From the NCBI GenBank assembly GCA_006386115.1, contig VFIW01000131.1:49620-113619 (forward strand): a stretch of DNA of 64,000 nucleotides. The letters are read 5' to 3'. Below the pieces are notes generated by a model that saw only the letters and a list, made by a program, of their open reading frames with translations, searched no databases and was not told the origin of the DNA. Numbering within the stretch: position 1 is the stretch's first letter; every line of letters begins with the position of its first letter. Of this stretch, positions 52,690 through 62,734 are shown piece by piece. The position numbers were made by a program, and so were the translations under genes. The DNA is from Globisporangium splendens (taxonomy: Eukaryota > Oomycota > Peronosporomycetes > Pythiales > Pythiaceae).

Positions 52690-53340
52690 TGCAATGGGCT
52701 ATACCTAGCCACCACATGAAGGTGGATCTGTTCCCAGATCTAGTGTGACACACACCTCCTTCAGTTCGCATGGTGGAGGCAAATAACAAAGAGATTACGG
52801 TACGACAGACCCCACATGCACATGTGACGTCATCCCATGACGTCACTAGCGTTTTCTGTGCTTGCCAGTGCAGAATGTTGTTCACATGTACTGATCAGTA
52901 CAAAGTGATGACATTCATGTACTAATCAAGTACTGAGTGATGGTTCCTACTTGAGAAACTGCACTGGTGACGAGACCGATGTGTCTCTGCCACCTAAAGT
53001 GAGTGGCTGTAGCCAATCACTTTGCAGGGAATTTTCCACGGGACTTCAAGTTCAAGTTTCCAGAAGATCTCGTGGGTTCAACCTCAGTGTACCCAAGGTT
53101 TTATATATCATATTCATAGGTTTTATTGTGTATGTTTAGGTTTTAGTTATAAAACCTCTAGGAGCCCTTGGGGTTCATTTGTAAGTAGCGACAGGAACCA
53201 TAACTACATTTGATTCAGTTGCAATTTTACCACCAAGTATTCAAGTCTTCCTTCCTCCCTCCAAGTCGGGATATCGGTTCCTCTGGCACAAGCGTGTGTG
53301 CCGTGTTTAAAGGGACTGTTGAGAACAGCGCCCTCTTACA
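52690..53340 (+). mobile_element. Diverged solo LTR of the gypsy family, opposite orientation
   Basis: A 651-bp relative of the LTRs at 32.2 and 39.0 kb, reading TGCAATGGGCTA to CTCTTACA on the plus strand. The second half is clearly alike (TTTTATATATCATATTCATA, ATAAAACCTCTAGGAGCCC). The first part has diverged, except that two TGACGTCA sites (52825 and 52838) keep the 13-bp spacing. No duplication flanks it (CTGAT versus CTACA), and it sits at a gap in the helicase sequence. Confidence 0.85.
52825..52845. promoter_or_regulatory. Paired TGACGTCA sites in the solo LTR
   Basis: TGACGTCA occurs at 52825-52832 and 52838-52845, again 13 bp start to start, while the bases between and around them differ from the other LTRs. 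Confidence 0.6.
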
Positions 53341-53600
53341 CTACAGCGTCATTGCACCGAAGCGGTTGTTGTGGCGGGTAGTCGTCAAGGTAATGTTGCC
53401 CTCATTCCAAGAATTCCGTTGGTTGCAGACGATGCTGGCTGACCCTCAAATTACGCCGCCGTCAAATCCTAATTCAAGTGACCTTTGGGATGATGATCGA
53501 CAAAGCGCAAGGCCAAAACATCCATCAGCTAGGTCTCTATTTGCCACAACCTGCACAGCAATACATATTTTCCTTTTTCAAATGTTTCACACCACATTCA

Positions 53601-53963
53601 ACTCCAACTAAGCATAGCCCACATGCCGGGCTCTGGACCCTTGTTTTTTGTGCTGTTGACACTGTTGATTACAGCTGATGAAATAGAAAGCAGTCATCGT
53701 GGGATGCGAGCTGTTGCCACTCGTGTGCTCACTGTGGCAGAGGGGACAGCATGAAGCAATTGCCGTCAATGTGTGTTTATGTGCAGGTCAAAGATGGCGG
53801 CACGGCAAAACCAAAATCATCTTGTAGCAAGTCTGGAGCTATCACGTATCAATCAATCAGCGCGTTTTATTGCGACAGGAAAGAGAGCCGAGCGGAAGGG
53901 CCGAAGAATAAGAATGAACGCGCTGTCGCTGCTTCATTCTCCAACTGTCGGACAAACTGCAAT
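53601..53963. other. Spacer between Helitron relic and CRN gene
   Basis: No convincing gene. The frame of the CRN N-terminus stays open upstream from 53751, but that part does not look like CRN sequence. A small hairpin AGCCC-ACATGCC-GGGCT followed by CTGG near 53625 faintly resembles a Helitron end. Confidence 0.35.
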
Positions 53964-54371
53964 ATGGTGTTGCTGCTCTGTGCCTTGGTAAGAGTGGAAG
54001 CTGTCGCGTTCTCCGTTCAAGTTCGCAGCAGAGACCCGGTTGATCAACTGAAAGACGAGATCAAGAAGAAAATAACGAAGAAGATCCAGGGTGGTGCAGT
54101 TGAGTTGCAGTTATACCCTGCTACGAAGGACGAAGCGTGGCTGAGAAGTGACGACGAGGCTGCGTGCCAACCGAGAAATGGACATGTGGATGCTTCCATC
54201 GAAGCGATGATCATCGCTGAGCAGATGGACGCAACGTGGACGATCAAAGATTCGCTCGGTGAAGACGACCTCAAGTCGCTAGCGCCAGGGAAAATACACA
54301 TCTTGGTGAAGCTTCCGCCACGCCTCGTACAGCCGGTCAAGCTGCGTCGGACCTCTTTCGTTGACGAGTGA
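53964..54371 (+). CDS. Crinkler (CRN) effector N-terminal domain
   Basis: From ATG 53964 the frame gives 135 residues matching the ubiquitin-like N-terminal region of Crinklers: start MVLLLCALVRVEAVAFSVQV, a Lys-rich helix DQLKDEIKKKI, LQLYPA at the place of the conserved LFLAK/LYLAK motif, then MDATWTIKDSL and IHILVKLPP. This region is thought to govern secretion and delivery into host cells, and the variable C-terminus acts in the host nucleus. The frame stops at 54369-54371, just where the DWL-like linker should follow, and the remainder of the gene is in other frames (see 54372-55440). It is therefore the intact front of a broken gene. Crinkler membership is fairly sure; activity is unlikely. 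Confidence 0.75.
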   Translation: MVLLLCALVRVEAVAFSVQVRSRDPVDQLKDEIKKKITKKIQGGAVELQLYPATKDEAWLRSDDEAACQPRNGHVDASIEAMIIAEQMDATWTIKDSLGEDDLKSLAPGKIHILVKLPPRLVQPVKLRRTSFVDE

Positions 54372-55440
54372 TCATTCATGCCACCGACAACTGCGCTACC
54401 TGATCCACAACCGTTCACCGACGAATGCACTTCGTTGGTGGAGGGGAAACTGGGATTATGCACGAAATTCCGCGTATCTGGGAGTTCGTGAAAACGCTGG
54501 GCGGATGCACCAAGACTGGGAAGATCTTTTGGCAGCTCGAAGACAAGCAGGTCGCGTCAGTGCTGCTGGATGGATGGCTCAGCGAATCTTCTGAGTGTCG
54601 CGATATGAGGAGCGTCCTCGTCGGCTCGCCTGGCGTCGGGAAATCGACACTGCTGTGTGTGCTGCTGCTCTATCTGGTGTTCAAGCACAAGAAGAAGGTG
54701 CTGTTGTACCGCAAAGTGACCAAAATCGACTAGCAAGATTGTCTGTTGTACATGGGGTATGTGTTGGGGTATCCTGCCAGACTCCGGCAATTTCTTGACT
54801 TTCCTGGAACTCTCTGCATATAAGGAAAGTGATATCTGCAAATGGGGTAGGAGAAGTACGTCTATAGGAAGAACCACTGCACATGTGGGAAGAAAAGTAC
54901 GCATAAAAGTAAACAAAGTAAGAACAACTGAATTGAAGAACATCTGGGCTACCACAGCGTAGTCCAGAGCAGCAGGAGAAGCGAGCCTCCCTGAGAATGC
55001 AGACAACGGCTCGCAGCATTAAGACATGATAAATAAACTCACTTCGCAATTTGCAGAAACAAGCGCAATTCGTTATAGTATGAAGGAGATCAAGTCAGGT
55101 ATTTCACGATCCAAACAGCTACGACGTCGAATCAGTCAAGAGCATCTATCGCGAGCTGTGTGAGCGGCACGAGATCTCGAATGTGTGGCTGTTTCTGGAT
55201 GGCTTTTGGTACAGCCAGCTTCCCGACGGTTGGAAACATTTCACATGTCGACAACACCTCAGCAAGCAGATTTGAAGTCCAAGGAGGCAGAGTATACTTA
55301 CTGCTGTTTGTTGCCTTGCTAGGTGAAGGACGATCTCTGGCTGCTAGGCAAACATGTGCACCAGTTTGAAGAGCGCGACATGGACGAACGCTACTGCTAC
55401 TCGGGAGGAAGCGTTCGGGATTTTACGGCAGCAAGTGTAT
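54372..55440 (+). pseudogene. Crinkler C-terminal P-loop region, broken (copy 2)
   Basis: This continues the CRN after a frame change: 54425-54733 carries IPRIWEFVKTLGGCTKTGK, LLDGWLSES and the P-loop GSPGVGKSTLL, ending at TAG after TKID. A 337-bp insertion follows, then the same WLFLDGFWYSQLPDGW and FEERDMDERYCYSGG blocks in another frame, with a further TAG between them. It is nearly identical to 39647-40455. Unlike copy 1, it is joined to its own N-terminus. A six-base inversion distinguishes the two copies at 54953-54958. Confidence 0.75.
54761..55097. mobile_element. 337-bp solo-LTR-like insertion in CRN copy 2
   Basis: Same element and same GGTAT flanks (54756-54760 and 55098-55102) as at 39790-40126. 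Because both CRN copies carry it at the identical site, the insertion came before the duplication. Confidence 0.6.
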
Positions 55441-56232
55441 CTCAAGCTGATTCAGCAAATATTTCTTTCCGTACAGATCAACAGCCTACGATTCGAATTT
55501 AAACTCGCGTGTTGAGTCCAATTGAAACAATCGGACAACTCGCCTGTCCTCGTGAGGCAATCCGTGCTGAAGATACGCAGCAAATGTGAGGCTGGGAACC
55601 AGAAATCAGAAATGAAGCCGACAAAATCGTGAAGACTGCTTGTTTCCATCTCGGATTAGACGAATGATAAAGGCAGCATTTGCTGACGAAATGCATCTTC
55701 CTACAAAGAGTGACGGTAAATCGTGGCACAGACTGCTTTTAGTTCGCGATTGGAACAAAAAGGCATGCGCCGAGTTGTGTGTGTTTCGCTTGCAGAGCAT
55801 GAAGGCAAACACTGCCAATTGGTCAAACCATCTCGAGACAACGCGACTCGGATATTTCGCATTGGGAGTCGATCTCAGGAACCGAGGAATCCAAACACTA
55901 CTGAAACCAAGCAATGCGCCGCGTACACAAATGCGGCTGGCGGAAATGCTGATGCGGTGGATTATGCCTGAATCTGAATGTCGCCGATTTGAAGTGCGAA
56001 TGGACACTAATGCTTGATTAGACTGCGTCACGATTATCCGGTGCATTGCACCACATCGAAATTGTTCAATCAGCAATGCTGGACCGACACCCCGTGAAAA
56101 TCAAATTATTATATACACACACATAGAGCCTACTTCTGCTGGCTGGCACGTCTGCTCACTTTCCAGCAACTGTGTTTCAGCAATATCCGACTTTGGTACC
56201 TGGTGAGTCTACTGTTGCTAAGGATGCTTTCC
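55441..56232. other. Region between CRN copy 2 and bZIP 2
   Basis: One plus-strand frame (55640-56017, 125 codons, with LGYFALGVDLRNRGIQTLL) looks protein-like but matches nothing I recognise. It could be a further CRN C-terminal remnant. Otherwise nothing is seen. Confidence 0.35.
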
Positions 56233-57917
56233 TTACATGGCCTCGAGGCCCCTAGAAAAGTCGTCGTTGACTTGGTTGTACACCTGTGAGCCACACACTT
56301 CGGCTCCCTGTGTGGAGGACTGCGAAAAGCGCGCGATGTCTGGCGACGCCGACGCCAAACTGAACGAGTGCAACTTGGTGCACAGCGAACGGCACACGAC
56401 GCGCTCCACGCCATCACCGCATACCTCTCGTCGGACGAGCACCCTGTAGGGAATAAATGCATGAAAGCAACAACAAAGTCAGCATTTGGTGACGACAAAG
56501 GCATCAGAAACAACAACAGAAATACGTACGCTCCAATCACATCGCGCTTCATCGTAGTCTCTGCTTCCATGGGGTACAAGTCATCGACATCGACATAGTC
56601 CCACAGCAAGATGCCGTACGTGTCCGTCACGCGATAGTACGAGATCGCGCGCGATTCCACGACAACCTCCTCTTCTTCGTCATCGTCGCTCCTGTAGCGA
56701 ATGCTCGACACGCCGTATCGAATGTTCTCCTTTGGCGCATCCACCACCTTCACCTGTGCGTCCACAGGCGAGTAGCGTGGCCACTCGCGGCCGCTATCGC
56801 GAATCGCTGCACACACCGATACGAAAATCTGACGCAGGTCCAGCGTGTCAAACGCGTACGCACCGACCGTCGTGGCACCAAACTCTTGGTTCGTGGGCAC
56901 GACATTCCGCGTTGTGATCGACGGTTTGTTCGACCCATAGGGGGTCGTCGTCTCGCGAAGAATCACGTCAATGGCCATGTCCAGCTTCGTGTCATTGCAA
57001 ATGGCCTCGTAGTCACGGAACCGCGAGCGCGGGTTCTTGCCCAGGCGAGTGTACGTGTGCAAATAGTGGCGCATGTTCAACTCGGCGGAAAACGTGCCCG
57101 TCGCTGCAAACATCGATTTCAGGTTGTTGATAAAGCCGCCTTGCAGGAAGATCGCGCGACGGAGCTCTTCGTTTTTCTCCTCACTCTGTTTTCGTTTGTG
57201 GCGCTGCGCCATCGCTTTCTCCTCCCACTCCGCGACTGCACCATGGGGTCGCATCATCTTGTGCTTCGAGCGCAAAAAGTCCAGCTGGGAGTCCAGGTAG
57301 CCCACTTCTTTCCGCAAATCCATCATTTCGTGTTTCTTGCGGCATCGGTGCCGGCGCGCACTGATCGCCACTTGCGCTCGTCGCTTCGCCTTGCGGTCCA
57401 TCGGCTCCCCGTTCTCTTCCGTGAAAGCGCTGTCCTGGTCGTTTGGGTATGCCGCATAGTCCGAGCCCGAGGACGACGCCGTGGGGCTTGCGACTTCTGT
57501 CTGGTTCACATTAAGCAGGTTCTCATCCAGCGCCTGCTGCACTGTCGACGCGTCGAATTCGATCATCTCGAGCTTAAAATCGTCTTCAGCGCCGTTACCG
57601 CTCTCTGTCTGCAGCAGCGACACCGACGGTGTCACGAGGTCATCGCCATCCGGTGGGGGCGAGTGTGGGTCGGGCACAAACTCGTCGTGCAGCAGAAACT
57701 CTGACAGGAAATTGAGCTCGAACTCGGTCGAATCGATCGTCGTGTTCACGAACGGCGTCGCCTCCTTCGTCACCAGCGAGCTCTCACCGCCGCGCGTAAA
57801 GATATCTGCGCATACCACGTATCATTAAGACAGGAAGAGGGGAATGAATACACGCGTGCACATACAGAGACAGCGCATCAAGCGGAACGGACCTGCATCC
57901 AGGGACGTGAGGCTCAT
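56233..57917 (-). CDS. bZIP transcription factor with atypical basic region (bZIP 2), three exons
   Basis: Exons are 57917-57893, 57805-56530 and 56443-56233, giving 503 residues. The short first exon (MSLTSLDA) is inferred because the long exon has no ATG at its start, while a GT-AG intron of 87 bp joins it in frame. The acidic N-terminal region is followed by a basic region at about 145-166 (KRRAQVAISARRHRCRKK), with Val at the invariant Asn position, and a zipper to about 195 (LRKEVGYLDSQLDFLRSK). The C-terminal 260 residues are START-like and resemble those of bZIP 1 in layout. Reading through the second intron would replace the true C-terminus with a Ser/Arg-rich stretch. Nuclear regulator; oxidative-stress roles are known for some oomycete bZIPs of this kind. 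Confidence 0.85.
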
Positions 57918-60525
57918 GCTCGTCTTCTCTTTCAGTGGAAATGGCCAAGTGTGTGCACAAAGGGCGGACGCTTTTCTGTTGGTTGCTTGTCTTTCTGTTT
58001 CGAAGAGCTGCGGTAGACAAGGCAGATACACAGAGTGTACAGAGACCGCAGCCGATCAAAGGACTCCGTACAGTGTGGAAATACACGGTGGTCTGAGTGA
58101 GTGTGTATTGTACGCATCCCCCTATTCCTACGACACATACCTACCCCTCGTTCCGTTGTGCTCATTGGATTTACAGGGAGATGCGACATGAGCCAATCAG
58201 CGCGCGAGATTCGTGTGAACTGGTGCTTCAATGATGCTTGACTTACAAATCGCAAGTGAAAAAGCGCGATTAGGCAATCACCCGATGGAACTTGCTTGTC
58301 CCACAACTCGCTCTTGCAGCTGGGTCTCATCAGTGGGAGATTTCTAAAAGCAAACGAATTATAACGTTCTCATCACGTAAGGGGGTGCTCTCTCGTATAA
58401 GTGGGTCGATCATTTGGATGCAGTCAGAAATATGGGCAAATTCCACAAGTGCCTGATGCTGCAGGTAGCCTAAATGATCTGCTTTCATAGAGGGTTCGAA
58501 GTCACCCTCGGCTTTGGCTCTGAGCTTCACAATCAGCCTTGTTTCTGCTGTTGCTGATGAGAGTTGGGGAGTCCACTTACGTGCTCAAAAGTGGTATTCA
58601 ACCCTCTTACTGGCGTCGATTGTGCTAAAGAACGTGCTGTAAATGAAGGTCATTCCGTTTGCGGAAAGGAGGAGGCAGCGAAAGAAAGAAACGACAGCAC
58701 AAAGGCAGCCAAATGGTGTGGAGACTCTGCTTGATGCAGCAACAAATGCGGCGTTCTTGTGGACCCGCGACGACGACGTCCTGCAATTCATACCATGGCG
58801 GACGGCTGCTTTTCTATTAGACAAAGGAAACTGGGCTGTGGTGCGAACGCGCCAACAGATTCTACCAAAGGAATGGACAGCAGCACTGGAAGCCACCCTC
58901 CAGTCAATCAAGTGCTCGATGCAACTCTTCAGTCGGAAATTGTCAAATATTTACTCGAAGAATCCATTAAACTAGACGATGGCAGGAAAAGGTCGGACTG
59001 AAAGCGTTTTCTAGAACTTCGGCAATTTTCAATTCGCCAAAAGCAGTACATCAAAGGAATAGTATATCTGAATTAGTACATTTGTGCTTCAGAATTGTTC
59101 GGTCGTGTGTGGACTCGAGCAATCATCTGAAGACTCCTTCAGATGCTCCTTTGCTTGAGCACACAACTGTCATACGGCCAATGCAAAATGTACTGCAGTT
59201 GCCGTATCTGCAAGCCTGCTACTCAAATGATACTGCGCCTAGCAAATTGCAAAGTGCAATCAGATAATCGCACACACTTGATTGCAATCAATATTGCTGC
59301 ACAATCTTTCAGCGGACTTCTATTTTGTTTCCAGGGTTTGAAGTTTTGGCAGGTCCTCCTCAATCGCTTGCTGACATTACAGCAGCCAGGCAGTCAGCTT
59401 TTTTTTTTTGCATTTCTCTGCGCGGAATCGTCAGCTACCCGCACCATGACTTCCAGATAAGCCAACGTCGTAGAACCCTGCAGTGTAGACTGGAGTTCCA
59501 GACGATCGACGTCGGATAGCAACTCACAGACCCCGATGCGAAGGGGCTGCTGCTAGCACACAATGCATAAACTTTGCCTGCTTCCCGGACGAAAGGCTAC
59601 GCTGCAGCTAGATAAACAAAGCTCACTCAGATAAAAACTCTCAGCTCTCAATTCTATTGGGGGAAGTCAACCTTGGCGATTTCTGACAAATAAGTCAGAA
59701 ACTCCTTGGTGCAGAAACGAGTGATCATCTCGAAATTGTTAAGACGTTGCACGTCGGACCAAAGCATATGATTATCTAGAGAGTTCGAGGGGTCGTCTAT
59801 TCAGATTCTGTAGAGGATTATATCATTTTGCCACATCTGGCACCTCCAGAGGTACCTGATTTCCTCGATCGAAATAATACAATATGGTTTCTCCACTCCC
59901 CATTACGAATAATAAAGTGTCCATTGTAATTCTATCCAGGCAGTTGGTTTATCGGTACCGTCCACGGCGGGGTGTAATCGTCTCTCGTTGTCTCTCCTGC
60001 TGCAGCTTTTATTGCCCCTCGACATGTAAACACGCCTCTTGTATTCGAGCCCTACACAATGCTCTGTTGAGAGGAAAAGCTTCCAGTGCTGCTTCGTCCG
60101 ATCCCTTCCTCGTTTTGGTCGTTTCTGAAGCGACGAGTTGCGTCTATGCATGGCTCAATGCCATCAACATCCCACAGTGGTGCACAGATCGTCCACCACG
60201 AGTTCAAGTTGATGCTCAAATCTCAAATTCGAAGCTTTTACTGGCTGAAGTGCACACGAATGGTGCGCACAATCGACGAATGATGATGCTCATGATCGCT
60301 TGATGATGCCTCGTTTGGCAGCCAAAGGTCCACATGAGGACATGCAACTCGATGCCCTGACGCATTGTAAAATCCTGGAGTCAGCCCACCTACCTCCCCT
60401 CCCCTCCCCTCCCCTCCACTCACGAGCAAGCCAGCACTTTTGGTCTCCAAGTCACTTTCCATCTTGGCAACTTGCACACACCACCTCAAGTCCCAGCTTC
60501 TCGTCTTCAGGTTGTCGCTACAACC
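57918..60525. other. Intergenic region between bZIP 2 and the bicupin gene
   Basis: About 2.6 kb. A GCCAATCAG box lies near 58190, about 270 bp upstream of bZIP 2. The frame 58643-58975 (110 codons) and the frame 59884-60303 show no recognisable domain. A CCCCT repeat occurs at 60394-60416, about 110 bp upstream of the bicupin ATG. Confidence 0.4.
60394..60416. repeat. (CCCCT)n tract in the bicupin promoter
   Basis: CCTCCCCTCCCCTCCCCTCC lies about 110 bp upstream of the ATG. The minus strand has four or more GGGG runs and could fold into a G-quadruplex. It may equally be a simple pyrimidine-rich microsatellite. Confidence 0.5.
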
Positions 60526-61659
60526 ATGAAAACCGCTTTTGTCGCCAGTGCGCTCGCTTCACTACTCGCTGTCGCCTCGGCCAACATCGAGGAATGGTCC
60601 TCGCTCTACGTGACCGAAGCCCCGCAATACGTCCGTCCATACGTGCTGCCAAAGGAAAACGGGCTCAGCGTGAGCGTGGGCCAGCAGATCTACCGCTTCT
60701 CCGTCACGGGCAACTCCTCGGGAGGTGCGTTCACGCTGCTGCAGACGAACGCGCCTGACTCGGCGGAACTCGGCGTGCTCCCGCATATCCACAAGCTCCA
60801 CCACGAGAACTTTTATTGCACCAAGGGTCGCGTGCAGTTGTGGGCGAAGCTGGGCGATGCGGAGCAGCAGTCGCGCATCTTGACCCAGGGTGACTACGGA
60901 GTGGTGCCGCACAACACGATCCACACGTACCAGATCCTCGATCCCGACACACAACTCACTGGTGTGATCCAGCCTGGCGGCTTTGAGAAGCTCTTTATCG
61001 CCATCGGCGACGGGAGCTACGAGTCGCTCACTGGTGCTGAGTACGTTCCAGCGGCTGCTGCGACCGCGTCGGCCGGTGCTGGTGCCTCCAGCGACACGAT
61101 CTCGTCGCTCACGGCGTTCGATGTGTATGCTCAACTGGACTTCACTCCGCGTCGCGATCTCGTGGACGGCATGGCGGGGTCAGGCAACTGGCACAACGGC
61201 AGCAACACGCTCGCGAAGGACGGATTCACGCCCAACTTCATCGCGAAGAACTACGGACCAAAGTACCTCAACACCGAGTCGGGCTACAAGGTGATCGCGC
61301 CGCTAGCCACTGGCGCGCAAACGACCAACAACTTCACCATGGGCACGATCACCATGTCCCCCAAACTCTTCAACGAGACCGCCGTGACCACGACGGCCAA
61401 GCAGCACCTCGCGCTCCAGTTGCAAGAAGGCGAGCTCGTTGTCACGATCAACGGCGAGACAGCGCGCTTGATCCAGGGAGACGTCGTGTTCATCCCCGGG
61501 GCGACGCCGTTCATGTACTACGCGTCGGTGCCGTTCACCAAGTTCCTGTACGTGAGCGCTGGTGGCGACGGCTTTGACGCCGACTTGCTCGCGAAGAGCA
61601 TCTCGTGGGGCTACCCAATGTACCCAGCGTACGCCGGCTTCGTGGCGTCCACCAACTAA
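60526..61659 (+). CDS. Secreted bicupin, quercetin 2,3-dioxygenase-like
   Basis: A 377-residue protein from ATG 60526. Residues 1-19 are a signal peptide (MKTAFVASALASLLAVASA). Two cupin barrels follow. The first has the metal set of quercetin 2,3-dioxygenases: His87 and His89 in LPHIHKLHHENF, Glu94, and a histidine in VVPHNTIHTY (His133). The second barrel (ALQLQEGELVVTINGE, VVFIPGATPFMYY) lacks the histidines and is probably structural. The family opens the flavonol ring with oxygen and releases carbon monoxide. In a plant-associated oomycete this could degrade host flavonoids, an inference. Several N-glycosylation sites (NSS, NGS, NFT, NET) fit secretion. Confidence 0.87.
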   Translation: MKTAFVASALASLLAVASANIEEWSSLYVTEAPQYVRPYVLPKENGLSVSVGQQIYRFSVTGNSSGGAFTLLQTNAPDSAELGVLPHIHKLHHENFYCTKGRVQLWAKLGDAEQQSRILTQGDYGVVPHNTIHTYQILDPDTQLTGVIQPGGFEKLFIAIGDGSYESLTGAEYVPAAAATASAGAGASSDTISSLTAFDVYAQLDFTPRRDLVDGMAGSGNWHNGSNTLAKDGFTPNFIAKNYGPKYLNTESGYKVIAPLATGAQTTNNFTMGTITMSPKLFNETAVTTTAKQHLALQLQEGELVVTINGETARLIQGDVVFIPGATPFMYYASVPFTKFLYVSAGGDGFDADLLAKSISWGYPMYPAYAGFVASTN

Positions 61660-61925
61660 GTTTCTTCGACCGCATCCATATGCGAGCAAATGTTGATCTC
61701 CATGCATATTTGAGTGAAGCTCCAAGCGACAATTTTGCTGCCCAAAGCACAAAATACTTGTCAGCCACAATAAGAAAATGCAATGTCAATAATGTTCCTG
61801 GTGCGTACTTTAGTGGGTGCGGATGCTTTTGATAGTTTTGCAGTCTCCTAAATCCGCATTGTTAGGAACCTCTCCCATTTGCTCAACAGCATAGGGCATT
61901 TTACGAGTTCAATTGAATTGGCATC

Positions 61926-62572
61926 ATGGATGCTGAACGGCAAAATGGGGACTTCCAAGTGCGGCAGGCGATCCTCTACGCCGTCGGCTCCATCTGCGAC
62001 GACGAAGGCAAGTGCCCAGTGCGCTTCCATGCGCTCGGGCACCTCCTCTTATCTGTGTGTGTGTGTGCTTGCGTGCCTGACGTCAGGGCAAAAGCAGCAG
62101 CGCGAGCGGCACATGCGCGTGCGGCCGGCGCCGTCGAAAGAGACGCTCGCACTGCTAGGCGACCTCGTGCACAAGCAAGCAGAAGGTACGAGATACGACA
62201 GATCTCTATGCACATCGCCTCGGTTCGGCCATTCATTTGCGCGTATATGTAGTGCTGGCGACGGAGCTGCAGCACTTCGCGCACCACGCCAACCGCAAGA
62301 GCATCAAGCCCGAAGACGTGCTGCTTTGCGCGCGAAAGCACCCAAGTATGGTAGGCATCTGCTTCCGTCCCTACTGAATAGTATGTGTGTACGGTTTCCC
62401 ATAATCTGCTGACCTCCTGATACCTCCATGCATGCGCCTTTGCTGCCAACAGGTGAAGATCCTGCAGAAGTACCAGCGAGAGCATCTCACATCAACTGGC
62501 AGCAGCAACAGCAACTCAACGTCAGATGCAACCTCTCGTCGCCGCCTTCGACGTGCTGGTCTCGACGACTAG
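61926..62572 (+). CDS. CENPS: CENP-S/MHF1 histone-fold protein, four exons with one GC-AG intron
   Basis: Exons are 61926-62007, 62087-62185, 62253-62350 and 62453-62572, giving 132 residues, close to the usual 138 or so. The match covers the histone fold: QVRQAILYAVGSICDDE (helix 1), SKETLALLGDLVHKQAE (helix 2), LATELQHFAHHANRKSIKPE (helix 3) and DVLLCARKH. The tail is Ser/Asn-rich, ending in RRRLRRAGLDD. Only the donor AAG|GCAAGT keeps the first intron in frame, so it is of GC-AG type. CENP-S pairs with CENP-X; together they bind DNA at kinetochores and at stalled forks with the FANCM helicase. Nuclear, and essential for genome stability in other species. Confidence 0.88.
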
Positions 62573-62734
62573 TTTTGCGTGGCGCGAGTGGTATTTTCTA
62601 TTATGTATTTGTTTACGAAGCATCCGTGTCTTCTATTCGGGCTTCCATTCTCTCGTTGTACTTGGAACTCCACCCACCCGCACCACCCACACCACCCCAC
62701 TCCCCCCAGGCCATGCATCTATCTCACCACAAAC

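Larger units (their letters stand above)
51969..53600 (+). pseudogene. Helitron (PIF1-type) helicase relic
   Basis: Helicase motifs appear in order but in changing frames: a Walker A-like GKSFLLDKIL, ASSGIAAFQLMGGRTVHS, VIIWDEAPVSIKFAFEAL, VVLMAGDFR, then IPNYMIVKPL and FFSDRVNLTP up to the solo LTR at 52690. After the LTR come GNVALIPRIPLVADD and MMIDKAQGQNIHQLGLYLPQP. About 100 codons expected between the two halves are missing, and stops occur on both sides. The Rep/HUH end of the Helitron transposase is absent, so this is a 5'-truncated, dead copy. Confidence 0.8.

Noticed and set aside
53618..53640. Possible Helitron 3' end (hairpin plus CTGG)
   Set aside because: The stem is only 5 bp, the spacing to CTRR is not typical, and the expected following T is absent.
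56130..56530. Unspliced C-terminus of bZIP 2
   Set aside because: Reading through the 86-bp intron gives a Ser/Arg-rich tail with no homology, while splicing restores a C-terminus resembling that of bZIP 1.
58643..58975. 110-codon frame with a basic N-terminus
   Set aside because: No domain, no splice or promoter context, and a competing frame of similar length on the other strand.
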